Under the pieces are notes generated by a model that saw only the letters and a program-made list of their open reading frames with translations, was not told the DNA's origin and searched no databases. From contig CAYNKQ010000001.1 of the NCBI GenBank assembly GCA_964397855.1, forward strand, positions 62,001 to 126,000: a stretch of 64,000 nt of DNA, read 5' to 3'. Positions within the stretch are counted from its first letter, which is position 1. The number at the start of each line of letters is the position of its first letter. Below are positions 15,505-25,012 of the stretch, in pieces. The DNA is from UBA7683 sp964397855 (GTDB taxonomy: Bacteria; Patescibacteriota; Saccharimonadia; Saccharimonadales; UBA7683). The translations under genes and the position numbers were made by a program.

Positions 15505-18500
15505 ATGAAAGTTGCTAAGAAACATCTTTATGATTTCATCCATGAGCATGCGAAATATCGTCCCGACACGCCTGCGCTACGAGACGATACGCATAGATAT
15601 AGCTATGATGATCTAGATCGGATTTCAAATTATTTTGCAAATCAGCTCGTTGAGCTAGACGTTTCAGGTAAGCACGTCGGGTTGGTGTATGATCAATCTG
15701 CTCACAGTATTATTTTGTTACTGAGCATTATGAAGGCGGGGGCGGTCTATGTGCCAGTTGATGCAAATCTTCCTGTTGATCGACTAAACTCCTTGTTGAG
15801 TAAGGCCGATATCGCGCTACTTATTAAACCGATCGGATCGTCCTATAAAAATAACGAAATACCGACAGTAGAACTCTCGCCTGTCAGTGGTTCGGAGCTC
15901 AAAGACTTTCCTCAGCTTCTGGATCCAATAGGGGGTGAAGTGGCGTATGCGATCTTCACCTCTGGTTCAACTGGTTTACCAAAATTAGCACGCCTTAGTC
16001 ACAGTTCCGTTATCGGAGTAATGGAGTCACTAGTGGATAGATATTATATAGAGGGTAGTGATCGGGTTCTCCAGTTTGCTAATTTGGCATTTGATGGGTC
16101 GATTTCAGAGATCTTCGGTGCTTTTGTTGCGGGGGCAGAATTACTGGTGCCAAGCTTATCTACAAGACAGGGTGTTACGCGGCTATCCGACTACATGAGA
16201 GATATGGTGGTGGACGTTGCGGTATTGCCGCCCTCACTGCTTACGCATCTTACTATTGATTACAGCCCAAAGACAGTTGTAGTAGCGGGAGAGCCGTGCC
16301 CTGCTGCTCTCGCAAAATTTATGGTTTCAAAGGTCGAACATTTCATCAACGCATATGGCCCAACAGAGTGCTCTATTTGCGTATCCACATATGAGGTTCC
16401 TCGTAATTTTAATGACACGGTTGTACCAATCGGCCTACCGCTACCTAATGTAAAAACTTTAGTAGTGGGCGAGCACGGTGAACTGACAAAGCCCGGTCAG
16501 GCGGGAGAGCTGCTGGTTGGTGGGCCAAGCCTATTTGAAGGGTACTATGATAACCCAGATAAGACTAAAAAATCTGTGAGGTTACACGGGGGTAAGAAGT
16601 ATTATAGAACGGGTGATAATGTGTCAGAGCAAGATGGATTTTTTGTCTATCATTCGAGGGTCGGTGATTATATAAAAATACACGGACTACGCATTTCTTT
16701 ATTGGAAATCGAAGATCTAATTCACGAATTTAGTCCAAAAATTCGTAGCGTCGCGGTTATTGTGGCGTCAGTTCATCAAGATGATGAACTCGTTGCGTTT
16801 TATGCGAGCAACGAAGAATTACCGGTTAGTGATGTTGTCACTCGTCTTCGTAGTAAATTACCAGAGTACGCGATACCGAGACAGTTTATTCGGATGGATC
16901 GTCTGCCGCTAAGCAGCAACGGTAAGATCGATCGACGACTCCTGGCCTCCAGGGCTAAGAGCGGCGCTACACTGCAAAAGCCTCAAACAGGCAATACCCT
17001 AAAAGCGATTTGGCAGAATGCTCTCGGCAAAAGCAGTATTAATGATGACACGAACTTTCTCCTTGAAGGAGGTGATTCTCTTAGGGCGATGCGAGTTCTC
17101 TCTGAAGTTGATCGTGCATACGCCACCAGTCTGACTTTATCTAATCTATTTGATCACCCAACCTTTGGTGAATTCTCTCGATTTATTAAGATGACTTCCC
17201 CGAGCAACCGTGATGATTTGAGCATTAATACAGACAAACTTTCTGAATACGAGAAGATGCTATGGAGTGCCTCATCGTATTCAGGTAACGCCGCCGCCTA
17301 CACGCTAACAGAGCTTTTGAAGCCTGATTTTAAAGTAGACATCAAACTGCTTCAAAAAGCAGCCGACAGGATGTCGAATCATTTCCCCGCGTCTTTTTAT
17401 CGATACAAACTTGATAATGGTGAGCTCGTAAGATCCTCTTCATTAAGAGGAATAGGCTGTGTTATTCGCGGTAGTGTAACTCAAGATGTGCTTGATGAAG
17501 AGATTGCCACACTAAGTCATTTGCCAATAGACACTGCTACTGATTCGCTGATAAGTCTACATGTATTTACGCTTGATAATCAAACGGTTATTGCTATCCA
17601 TGCTCACCATATCGTACTGAGTGCGAGCATCATTACGTCTTTTATCGACACATTGTGGTCATTGTATCTAGATATTGACCACGAACCTCAGGTGATTGAA
17701 TCTCCCATTCCGTTATATGATGACAAAGATAAGGAATTCTGGAGAGGAGCATACGATACTTCTACAGAGTACGTAGAGCTGCCGTGGGTAGGCGCTAGAA
17801 GCCCCACTCCGCGTAATAATGGACGAACATTACAGTATACACTTAATACTCCTATTGAAGCGGCCTTACGCCACCTTGGCGTCACAAAGTACACTTTCTT
17901 TAGAAGTATATTTTCATTGATTCTACATCAGCTATCTGATCAGCCATCGTTTTATGTTGGGAGCTCAGTGGACGTACGGAATGCTGATGGACTTGGTGGT
18001 AGGCCCGCACTATTGAATACACTTCCTGTGCCGTCGGTATTAGATGACACTAGTCTTTCTTTTGGAGAGTTTGCACGTGGCAGCCAACAAAAGATACAGG
18101 AAATTCTAGATCATCGCTTCTTACCACTTAGTGAAATAGTAAAGCTTAACAAATTCGAACATGATAGGTTGATTGGGCCATTTAATATACTATTCGACTA
18201 TATAGAAAAGCCAGACTCATACACCGTTCCGGGGCTTGGTCGAGTAAGTAGCGAGCAGGTCTTTAACGACACTTCTAAGTACGATTTAACCTTGACCGTA
18301 TTAGAGTCATCCTCGGTTACTCTGCAATGGGAGTACGATGTAGATATTATAAACGCGAGCGACATTGAACGCCTGGCTGCGATGTTCATACATGTATGTC
18401 GATACATATCTGCCCATCCCGATGCCCTAGTGAATGAAATTGCGCTGCTGGGTGAGGCTGATCTCAAGGCTGCCTTAGCGATTGGAAAGGGTGAAATAAA

Positions 18501-21465
18501 GCTATACGACCAAGCCTCATTTTATGAGCGTTTTGTGAAAACAGTGCATTCTTATCCAGATCGAGTGGCTGTTAAGCATGGGGAAACTGTGACAACGTAT
18601 AGAGATCTCGGTTATCTTGTTGAACACTATGCTCGCGTACTTGCGGATCATCATTTGGCGCCAGAGGCCGCTGTTGGTGTGTTGATGGAGCGATCTGTTG
18701 AGATGGTAGCTGTTATCGTCGCGCTGTGGCGAATGGGCCACGCCTATGTTCCTATTGAGCCTGTTTTTCCAGAGCATCGAATCCGGTCAATTATAGAGAC
18801 GACTCACATGTCATTGATTATTACCACATCGACACTTCTATCTCGGATGCCTCGCGAGAGCACGGCGGTCATTGTCGATGAAAATTATGAACCAAGTGCT
18901 ACGAATATTTCAGGCACTAAGGTGACGACCGATACGCTGGCGTATGTAATTTTTACTTCCGGGTCCACCGGCAAGCCAAAGGGTGTAATGATTGAGCACG
19001 GAGGTATGATGAACCATGCCGACGGAATGGTTGATAGGCTAAACCTTAATTTCAACTCAGTCATCGCTCAGACAGCCTCGCACTCGTTTGATATATCAGT
19101 TTGGCAGCTAACAACAATACTGCTCACGGGTGGATCTCTTGTTATCTATTCAAAGGATGATCAAGCCAATATCGACACCTTTACATCGCAAGTATCAATC
19201 GATGGAATTACGCTTCTGGAGCTCGTCCCTTCTTATATTAGTGTTTTACTAGAATATATTGAAGGGAGAAAAATTCATGCTCGATTTGAGAGTATAGCTG
19301 CGCTGATATCAACTGGTGAGAATATATCTTGGCCAGTCGTCAGGAGTTGGACAGAAAACTTTCGGGATATTCCACTTATTAATGCATACGGTCCGGCAGA
19401 GGCATCCGATGACACAAATCTGTATATTTTTGACACTGTGTCCACGATGAGTCACCGTGGCTTGCCAGTTGGTAAGTCTCTGCCGAACGTAGATGTATAT
19501 GTCTTTAACAAATCATTGCAACCGCAACCGGCTGGAGTGCCGGGGGAAATCTATATCTCCGGTTCAGCTGTCGGTCGCGGCTACGTTAATGATGAAGCTC
19601 GGACGAAGGAAGTCTTTTCTATAAATCCATACGATAATACCCGGCTTTACAAAACTGGAGACATGGGGTATTGGTCGAATGACGGACAGCTTATGTATTT
19701 GGGGCGATCAGACTTCCAGGTTAAGATCCGTGGTTTTCGTATTGAGCTTGAAGAGATTGAAGCGCATATTATGGGCTATCCAGATGTACTATCGGTTGCC
19801 GTCGTCGTCTTTGAACATAACGGTTCTAAACAGCTTCATGCATATTTAACATCCGAAAAAGAGATTGACACAGAGATGCTTCTGGCACACTTGCGAAGTC
19901 GCCTACCAGATTATATGGTTCCAGTGAGGGCGACCCAACTATCCGAGCTTCCACTGAACAATAGCGGTAAGGTTGACAGGAACCTCCTTACTAACAAGGA
20001 GAGGCTACGATTTAGGCAAGACGAAAGTGTGCCCATACAGCTGACGAAGGAAGAAGCAGACGTCATTAGCGTGTGGAGTGAGGTGTTTGGACTCGATCAC
20101 ATATCAATTGACGATGATTATTACATGCTGGGCGGCGACTCAATCGCTTCTTTTAGAGTTTATGCAAAGCTTGCGGCTAAGGGATACAAGTTTCCACTTC
20201 AAGCTATTCTTGCACATCCGGTAGCACGTGATCTCGCAGCAGAGCTGCTCGTTACAAGAAAAACGAGTAATACCATGGCGAGTATTAAGGCAGAGACTGC
20301 TCTGCCGCTAACGCCGATTCAATCACGTCTCTTGTCGAACGGTCACAAGTTGATTGCACAGAATGTATGGATCGATGGGTATTGGGACACGCAACGGCTC
20401 GGTTTGGCCATCCAGGTAGCTATTAAGAGGCATGGCGCATTCAGGCTTTCATTTACAAAAAGCACACAGAAATTTGAAAACGATATTCTTACTAGAAGAA
20501 ACTTCACGTTTGTAGAGCCAGAAGTAGATAAGGCTACTGCGTTTGATCGACTGGGCGACGACCTTGCGAATGGTGAGTTGTTATCGTACGGTGCGGTAGG
20601 GGACGACCACGCTATTACTAGGCTTTATATATCAGCAAACCACTTGGTGATTGATGTAGTCTCTTGGTCGATTCTGCTGGCGGATATCTATGAAGCGTAT
20701 GATCATCCGAACGATAAGGCAGTGGCTATAGATTATAACTTAGGTCGGTGGGCATTATATCAACAGACAATAAAAGAGCCTCAAGAGCATCTGTTGTTGT
20801 GGCGAGATACTCTTTCGTCGGGTAAAGATGCTGTCAGAATTCTACAAAATAAATTTGATGACTCGTTACCAAATGTGCAAGCTGTAAACAGCTCAGTTAC
20901 TGTGGGTGATACTTTTATTGATGAAGCCCGTGTTTATGAATCTGTTATTGTTGGGCTAGAAAAAATACTTGGGGTAAAAGGTGTCAGTATTTTGGTTGAG
21001 TCACACGGTCGTTATGCTGAATCTTCAGGCGTGGATATCTCCCGTACTGTTGGTTGGTTTACGGTTCTGTATCCAGTAGCGGGTAGTTATAAAGACATAG
21101 CGTCCGTCCTGAACGCAGATGATGACACTAGGCTGTCCTATGGTAGATTGATACAATCTGGGTCACTTCAGAAGCTGAGCGAACCACAAGTGATTGTAAA
21201 TTATCTCGGCGACTTGGGATCAACCGGCTACCATTTACAGCGGAACCGTCACGAGTTGCCACTTGATCGTGAACTAATGGAGATATCTATTTACAGACGA
21301 CAGGCCGAGCTAATAATTGAGATGATGTTCTATGCGACGCCGATTGATAACCTGTTTATCGAGAGGTTGCAGAGTGCAATCGGCGATCAGCTAAGACGGG
21401 CCAATAACGTAGTGGACGACGACCGCCTAAGCACTATCTTGCGTAGATTGGAAGGTAACTCATGA
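15505..21465 (+). CDS. Nonribosomal peptide synthetase 1: A-T-C-A-T-E, 1986 residues
   Basis: Domain order by motif: A1 (residues ~1-490; TSGSTGLPK near 150, YGPTEC, YRTGD, NGKIDRR), T1 (EGGDSLRAM near 522), C (near 590-990; HHIVLSA at ~700 in place of HHxxxDG), A2 (near 1000-1500; TSGSTGKPKG near 1150, YGPAEA, YKTGD, KIRGFRIELEEIE), T2 (GGDSIAS near 1542), and epimerase E (near 1600-1960; NHLVIDVVSWSIL, ESHGR...DISRTVGWFT, VIVNYLGDLG). My by-eye A2 pocket code is D-I-W-E-I-T-A-D-D; the acidic residues suit a diamino acid, and it resembles the Dab code as I recall it from Pseudomonas lipopeptides. A1 reads D-G-S-V-V-A-A-I-C, specificity unresolved, perhaps hydrophobic or aromatic. E after A2 predicts D-Dab. 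There is no starting C domain, so this is the loading protein. ATG 15505 is preferred to TTG 15499; neither has a clear ribosome binding site. Confidence 0.93.
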   Translation: MKVAKKHLYDFIHEHAKYRPDTPALRDDTHRYSYDDLDRISNYFANQLVELDVSGKHVGLVYDQSAHSIILLLSIMKAGAVYVPVDANLPVDRLNSLLSKADIALLIKPIGSSYKNNEIPTVELSPVSGSELKDFPQLLDPIGGEVAYAIFTSGSTGLPKLARLSHSSVIGVMESLVDRYYIEGSDRVLQFANLAFDGSISEIFGAFVAGAELLVPSLSTRQGVTRLSDYMRDMVVDVAVLPPSLLTHLTIDYSPKTVVVAGEPCPAALAKFMVSKVEHFINAYGPTECSICVSTYEVPRNFNDTVVPIGLPLPNVKTLVVGEHGELTKPGQAGELLVGGPSLFEGYYDNPDKTKKSVRLHGGKKYYRTGDNVSEQDGFFVYHSRVGDYIKIHGLRISLLEIEDLIHEFSPKIRSVAVIVASVHQDDELVAFYASNEELPVSDVVTRLRSKLPEYAIPRQFIRMDRLPLSSNGKIDRRLLASRAKSGATLQKPQTGNTLKAIWQNALGKSSINDDTNFLLEGGDSLRAMRVLSEVDRAYATSLTLSNLFDHPTFGEFSRFIKMTSPSNRDDLSINTDKLSEYEKMLWSASSYSGNAAAYTLTELLKPDFKVDIKLLQKAADRMSNHFPASFYRYKLDNGELVRSSSLRGIGCVIRGSVTQDVLDEEIATLSHLPIDTATDSLISLHVFTLDNQTVIAIHAHHIVLSASIITSFIDTLWSLYLDIDHEPQVIESPIPLYDDKDKEFWRGAYDTSTEYVELPWVGARSPTPRNNGRTLQYTLNTPIEAALRHLGVTKYTFFRSIFSLILHQLSDQPSFYVGSSVDVRNADGLGGRPALLNTLPVPSVLDDTSLSFGEFARGSQQKIQEILDHRFLPLSEIVKLNKFEHDRLIGPFNILFDYIEKPDSYTVPGLGRVSSEQVFNDTSKYDLTLTVLESSSVTLQWEYDVDIINASDIERLAAMFIHVCRYISAHPDALVNEIALLGEADLKAALAIGKGEIKLYDQASFYERFVKTVHSYPDRVAVKHGETVTTYRDLGYLVEHYARVLADHHLAPEAAVGVLMERSVEMVAVIVALWRMGHAYVPIEPVFPEHRIRSIIETTHMSLIITTSTLLSRMPRESTAVIVDENYEPSATNISGTKVTTDTLAYVIFTSGSTGKPKGVMIEHGGMMNHADGMVDRLNLNFNSVIAQTASHSFDISVWQLTTILLTGGSLVIYSKDDQANIDTFTSQVSIDGITLLELVPSYISVLLEYIEGRKIHARFESIAALISTGENISWPVVRSWTENFRDIPLINAYGPAEASDDTNLYIFDTVSTMSHRGLPVGKSLPNVDVYVFNKSLQPQPAGVPGEIYISGSAVGRGYVNDEARTKEVFSINPYDNTRLYKTGDMGYWSNDGQLMYLGRSDFQVKIRGFRIELEEIEAHIMGYPDVLSVAVVVFEHNGSKQLHAYLTSEKEIDTEMLLAHLRSRLPDYMVPVRATQLSELPLNNSGKVDRNLLTNKERLRFRQDESVPIQLTKEEADVISVWSEVFGLDHISIDDDYYMLGGDSIASFRVYAKLAAKGYKFPLQAILAHPVARDLAAELLVTRKTSNTMASIKAETALPLTPIQSRLLSNGHKLIAQNVWIDGYWDTQRLGLAIQVAIKRHGAFRLSFTKSTQKFENDILTRRNFTFVEPEVDKATAFDRLGDDLANGELLSYGAVGDDHAITRLYISANHLVIDVVSWSILLADIYEAYDHPNDKAVAIDYNLGRWALYQQTIKEPQEHLLLWRDTLSSGKDAVRILQNKFDDSLPNVQAVNSSVTVGDTFIDEARVYESVIVGLEKILGVKGVSILVESHGRYAESSGVDISRTVGWFTVLYPVAGSYKDIASVLNADDDTRLSYGRLIQSGSLQKLSEPQVIVNYLGDLGSTGYHLQRNRHELPLDRELMEISIYRRQAELIIEMMFYATPIDNLFIERLQSAIGDQLRRANNVVDDDRLSTILRRLEGNS

Positions 21466-24320
21466 CGAGTCTGATTGTTGATATTTTGCCTACGACTCCC
21501 ATGCAAGAGGGTATGTTGCTTCTTGAGCGTTCGTCAGCCAAAAAGTCGCTATATAAAGAGCAGTATGTAGCTAGATTGACCGGTAACTTAGACATCAGAC
21601 TTTTTCTATCTGCATGGCAAAAGACAGTCGACACACACACGATACTGCGAACAATTTTTGACTGGGATGGGCAAAACGACCCTGTGCAGATTGTACTGAG
21701 ACAACACAAGGCAGACGTCAAAGTGGTTGATTCTCTTCAGGGTAGTCAAACAAAGGATGATGTAATCGCGGCTGAGGCGATTAAGGAGTTTAAAATTGAT
21801 GTTACGCCGCCTCATCAGCTGTTGTTGGTCAGGATGAGTCCAAACGACTACATCATGGTGTTTACTTACCACCATTTACTTCTTGACGGTTCTTCTGTGG
21901 CGAGCATCTTTAACTATTTTGCAGAACAGTATAACTCTCCTGATACACTCCGGCCCGAGTTAAATAATTACGGCGAATATACTCGATGGGTGCTTGCTGT
22001 ACCAAAACAGGACGCTATTAGTGCTTGGCGTACATACGCTGATCTTTCTCAGTTAGATCCAGAAAAAGGTGCAGTAGAGGATACTAACGATATAACTCAA
22101 GAATACTCCAGGGTGTTGACGGGGGATACAGTTGGTATGCTTTCTTCGCTCGTCCGAAAATATCATGTGACAATGAGCAGCGTGCTCCAGATTATGTGGG
22201 CGCAGACAGTCGCTCAAATGAACTCGAGACAGCTCGTGAGTGTCGGTTCGCCGGTAACCGTTAGGCCACTGGACGGAAGCCTCGACTCAATAGTTGGTTT
22301 ATGCATTAATACACTACCCTATGTCGTGATGTTTGATGGGAAATCAGGATTTATTAATTTAGTTAAGCAGCATCAGCAGTCGTGGGGAGGGCTGATTGGG
22401 TTTGGGGGTTTGTCACTAAGTGACATTAAGAAGGCGCTTAAGTATCGGCATTTTGGTGATACATTCGGGACACTATTTACCTATACAGATGAGCGAGACA
22501 GGGCCATGCCCAATCTGGTCGATGTAGAATGGCAGTTAGTATCTCACGATGAAATTACGCAGTACCCGTTGTCGGTCGACTGCGTCCTTCGTGACGAAGC
22601 TCTTGAAATTAAGGTGACTTATCGTAGCGGGACGTATGACGAAAGTCTCGTGGCTAAAGTCGTCTCTAATTTCATTGGTATTATTAAAAGCGTTGTCGTC
22701 GATCCGAATCTGATTCCTCAAGTATCTGAAGAGTATGAGTCAGTGACTCAACCCCCTGATGTGAGTTATGGCCCAACGGAGTTAGCAGGCGAGATTGCGG
22801 ACGTATGGTCAATTGTATTTAGTGCGCCAGTATCTATTAACTCTAACTTCTTTGATTTAGGAGGTGACTCAATCAGCTCACTTCGCATTGTAAGTAAGCT
22901 GTCCGAGCGGGGCATCGTTGTATCAATGCGCGATATCTTTGACGCCCCATCTCCATTGCTACTAGCATCTCGCGCCAATCGTCACACTGAGCCGCCGGGC
23001 AAAGTACACCGTACTATTGTACGATCAGAGGTGCATGATGAGGCATTGCATCGTTTTGGCGATAATTTAGATACAATAGTTAAGGCTTCGAGTGTTCAGA
23101 GTGGAATATTAAACCGTTCCGCGAGCCGGGCCCAGCTCTACCATGACCAGTCAACCTTTACGTACGAAGGGGTACTTAAAGTTGAATTATTTGAGCGGGC
23201 TTGGAATGAAGTTGTTAGGAATAACGACTCGCTATTGATGAGGTACTTCCAACATGAAGGGATCTGGTACTGTACTAAGCTTAAGAGTGATAGTTTAGTA
23301 GTCAGATTCCGTGATATTGCCGAAGAGCCGAACCATAATGATCTAATTCGGCGCGATATTGATGCCGATCTTCAGACGCCATTTAGTGTCGAAGATAAGC
23401 CATTGATTCGCTTAACTGTCTACCGGCAGGCTCGTGATATCCATACGCTTTTTCTTAGCTTTAACATCCTGGTTACTGACGGGTGGGGATTTGCTTTTTT
23501 GTTGGACGATGTATTTACCGCCTATGAGCAGCTCGTCAAAGGCGAAGAGGTTCGACTAGTTGAGCGATTGCCCAGCTATACGGATTATCTTGGTGCTATA
23601 ACACCAAGAGATATACTTGTCGGCCGACAATATTGGCAAGAAAAGCTTCGGAAGTGCGTCTCCCCGGGAGTTGTTATTGATAACTTTTCAAACCTTTCCA
23701 GTATGAGGGAAGTGCTGGATGATATGCAAACTGCTCGCTTACAGCAGTTAGCGAATGCGCAGAAGCTTACGGTAAATTCGTTAGTTCAAGCTGCGTGGGC
23801 AAGGGTATTAAATGGCCAATCGGGGGGTCAACCTGTTTTGTTTGGATCAACAATTTCAGCTCGGTTACTGCACGGGGTGCATTATGATAACACGGTCGGG
23901 ATGTTCTTCAACGACATTCCGGTAGTTGTGAGATGTGAAGAATCAGATGAAATTGCTAGCCTAGCTCGAAATATCCAGCGCGATTTTCAAGAGAGTGTTC
24001 GTTACGGGTATGTGTCGTCATATGAAATGTCTAAGATGTTAGGTAGGTCGTCGGAGCAAGCGCCGTACGATAGTATTGTGGTATTCGAGAATTACCCCAA
24101 AGTTGAAGAGGAGAGTTTGCGCAACAACTCGAGGGGCGGACTGGTCAACAGTGCGTTCTGGCGGCGAGACATGGCCGATATACCAAAAACACTGTACGTT
24201 GAAGTGATAGGCAATGAGACCGCTATTAGGCTCTCGTATAATCAAGATTTAGTTTCACGGCAGGAGGCAGAGGCTATGCTAGGGAAGTTCTATCGGGAGC
24301 TACTTTCATGTATATCATAG
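21462..24320 (+). CDS. Nonribosomal peptide synthetase 2: C-T-C, 952 residues, no adenylation domain
   Basis: The first C domain (residues ~1-430) begins LPTTPMQEGMLLLE, the start motif typical of C domains that accept a D-configured donor, and has an intact HHLLLDG near 137-143. A carrier domain follows (FFDLGGDSISSLRIV, Ser near 468). The second C-type domain (~530-952) has FNILVTDG at the active site near 666: both His are replaced, so normal condensation chemistry is unlikely. There is no A domain, so the carrier must be loaded in trans, and no thioesterase or reductase, so release must use the last domain, another enzyme or the amine of Dab. The start overlaps NRPS1 by 4 bases. Confidence 0.9.
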   Translation: MTSLIVDILPTTPMQEGMLLLERSSAKKSLYKEQYVARLTGNLDIRLFLSAWQKTVDTHTILRTIFDWDGQNDPVQIVLRQHKADVKVVDSLQGSQTKDDVIAAEAIKEFKIDVTPPHQLLLVRMSPNDYIMVFTYHHLLLDGSSVASIFNYFAEQYNSPDTLRPELNNYGEYTRWVLAVPKQDAISAWRTYADLSQLDPEKGAVEDTNDITQEYSRVLTGDTVGMLSSLVRKYHVTMSSVLQIMWAQTVAQMNSRQLVSVGSPVTVRPLDGSLDSIVGLCINTLPYVVMFDGKSGFINLVKQHQQSWGGLIGFGGLSLSDIKKALKYRHFGDTFGTLFTYTDERDRAMPNLVDVEWQLVSHDEITQYPLSVDCVLRDEALEIKVTYRSGTYDESLVAKVVSNFIGIIKSVVVDPNLIPQVSEEYESVTQPPDVSYGPTELAGEIADVWSIVFSAPVSINSNFFDLGGDSISSLRIVSKLSERGIVVSMRDIFDAPSPLLLASRANRHTEPPGKVHRTIVRSEVHDEALHRFGDNLDTIVKASSVQSGILNRSASRAQLYHDQSTFTYEGVLKVELFERAWNEVVRNNDSLLMRYFQHEGIWYCTKLKSDSLVVRFRDIAEEPNHNDLIRRDIDADLQTPFSVEDKPLIRLTVYRQARDIHTLFLSFNILVTDGWGFAFLLDDVFTAYEQLVKGEEVRLVERLPSYTDYLGAITPRDILVGRQYWQEKLRKCVSPGVVIDNFSNLSSMREVLDDMQTARLQQLANAQKLTVNSLVQAAWARVLNGQSGGQPVLFGSTISARLLHGVHYDNTVGMFFNDIPVVVRCEESDEIASLARNIQRDFQESVRYGYVSSYEMSKMLGRSSEQAPYDSIVVFENYPKVEEESLRNNSRGGLVNSAFWRRDMADIPKTLYVEVIGNETAIRLSYNQDLVSRQEAEAMLGKFYRELLSCIS

Positions 24321-25012
24321 TAATTGATGTTACCAAACTATCTATTGGAGTAAAGCAATATGCCTTAACGTTGTTGGACGAGTCAGAGAACGTGAGGTAT
24401 TCTAGCTACCGACATTCAATTGATGCAGACTTGTTCTTATTCGGAAGGTTCTTGACTAGGCAGCTTATTTCACATTTTACAAAACGCACCCTGAACACTG
24501 TAACTATTAGAAGTGACAGTATTGCAGATAAGCCATATGACGTAACAGGTGAGACTGAATTCAGTATTTCTCACAGTGGTAATTACGTTGCTGTCGCCGT
24601 GGGCGATGAACCGGTCGGTATAGATATACAGGTTCACGACCAAGATGATATACAGATGTTTAATCCATTTTTTACCAAAGAAGAGCGTGTGTATGTAGGT
24701 AGCGATACTGGTAGATTCTACCGCGCATGGACAGCCATCGAGTCCTTGGCTAAGATAACAGGACTAGGGTTTAATGAGTCTCTTAAGGGCCGAATAATAT
24801 ATAATAACGGCTTTGAAATTGATAAATATATGCTAGGTAACGATATAGTCTATATATCGTGCTTACTGGCAGACGACCAATTCACCCTTGGTATTTCAAA
24901 CTATAAAGAGCCAGTTGTGACTGACCTTCCGTTTGGATGTATCAAGAAGGCACTTAACAATATCGATGAGTCGGCAATAATTTACTCTGGTAAAATACTA
25001 TCCGAGGTGTAG
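24308..25012 (+). CDS. Sfp-type 4'-phosphopantetheinyl transferase
   Basis: A 234-residue protein with the Sfp-family motifs: DKPYD, SISHSGNYVAVAVGD, PVGIDIQ (Mg2+-binding Asp; the usual Glu of VGVDIE is Gln here), and FYRAWTAIESLAKITGLGF, matching W(S/T)xKEAxxK with Ile for the first Lys. It moves phosphopantetheine from CoA to the Ser of the three NRPS carrier domains. Its start lies inside the 3' end of NRPS2 (13-base overlap), so it is co-translated. A dedicated PPTase beside the synthetases suggests that the locus works as a unit. Confidence 0.9.
   Translation: MYIIVIDVTKLSIGVKQYALTLLDESENVRYSSYRHSIDADLFLFGRFLTRQLISHFTKRTLNTVTIRSDSIADKPYDVTGETEFSISHSGNYVAVAVGDEPVGIDIQVHDQDDIQMFNPFFTKEERVYVGSDTGRFYRAWTAIESLAKITGLGFNESLKGRIIYNNGFEIDKYMLGNDIVYISCLLADDQFTLGISNYKEPVVTDLPFGCIKKALNNIDESAIIYSGKILSEV

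Noticed and set aside
24300..25012. Thioesterase or reductase release domain at the end of the NRPS
   Set aside because: No GxSxG hydrolase or NAD(P)-binding domain follows the last C domain; the next gene is clearly a PPTase.
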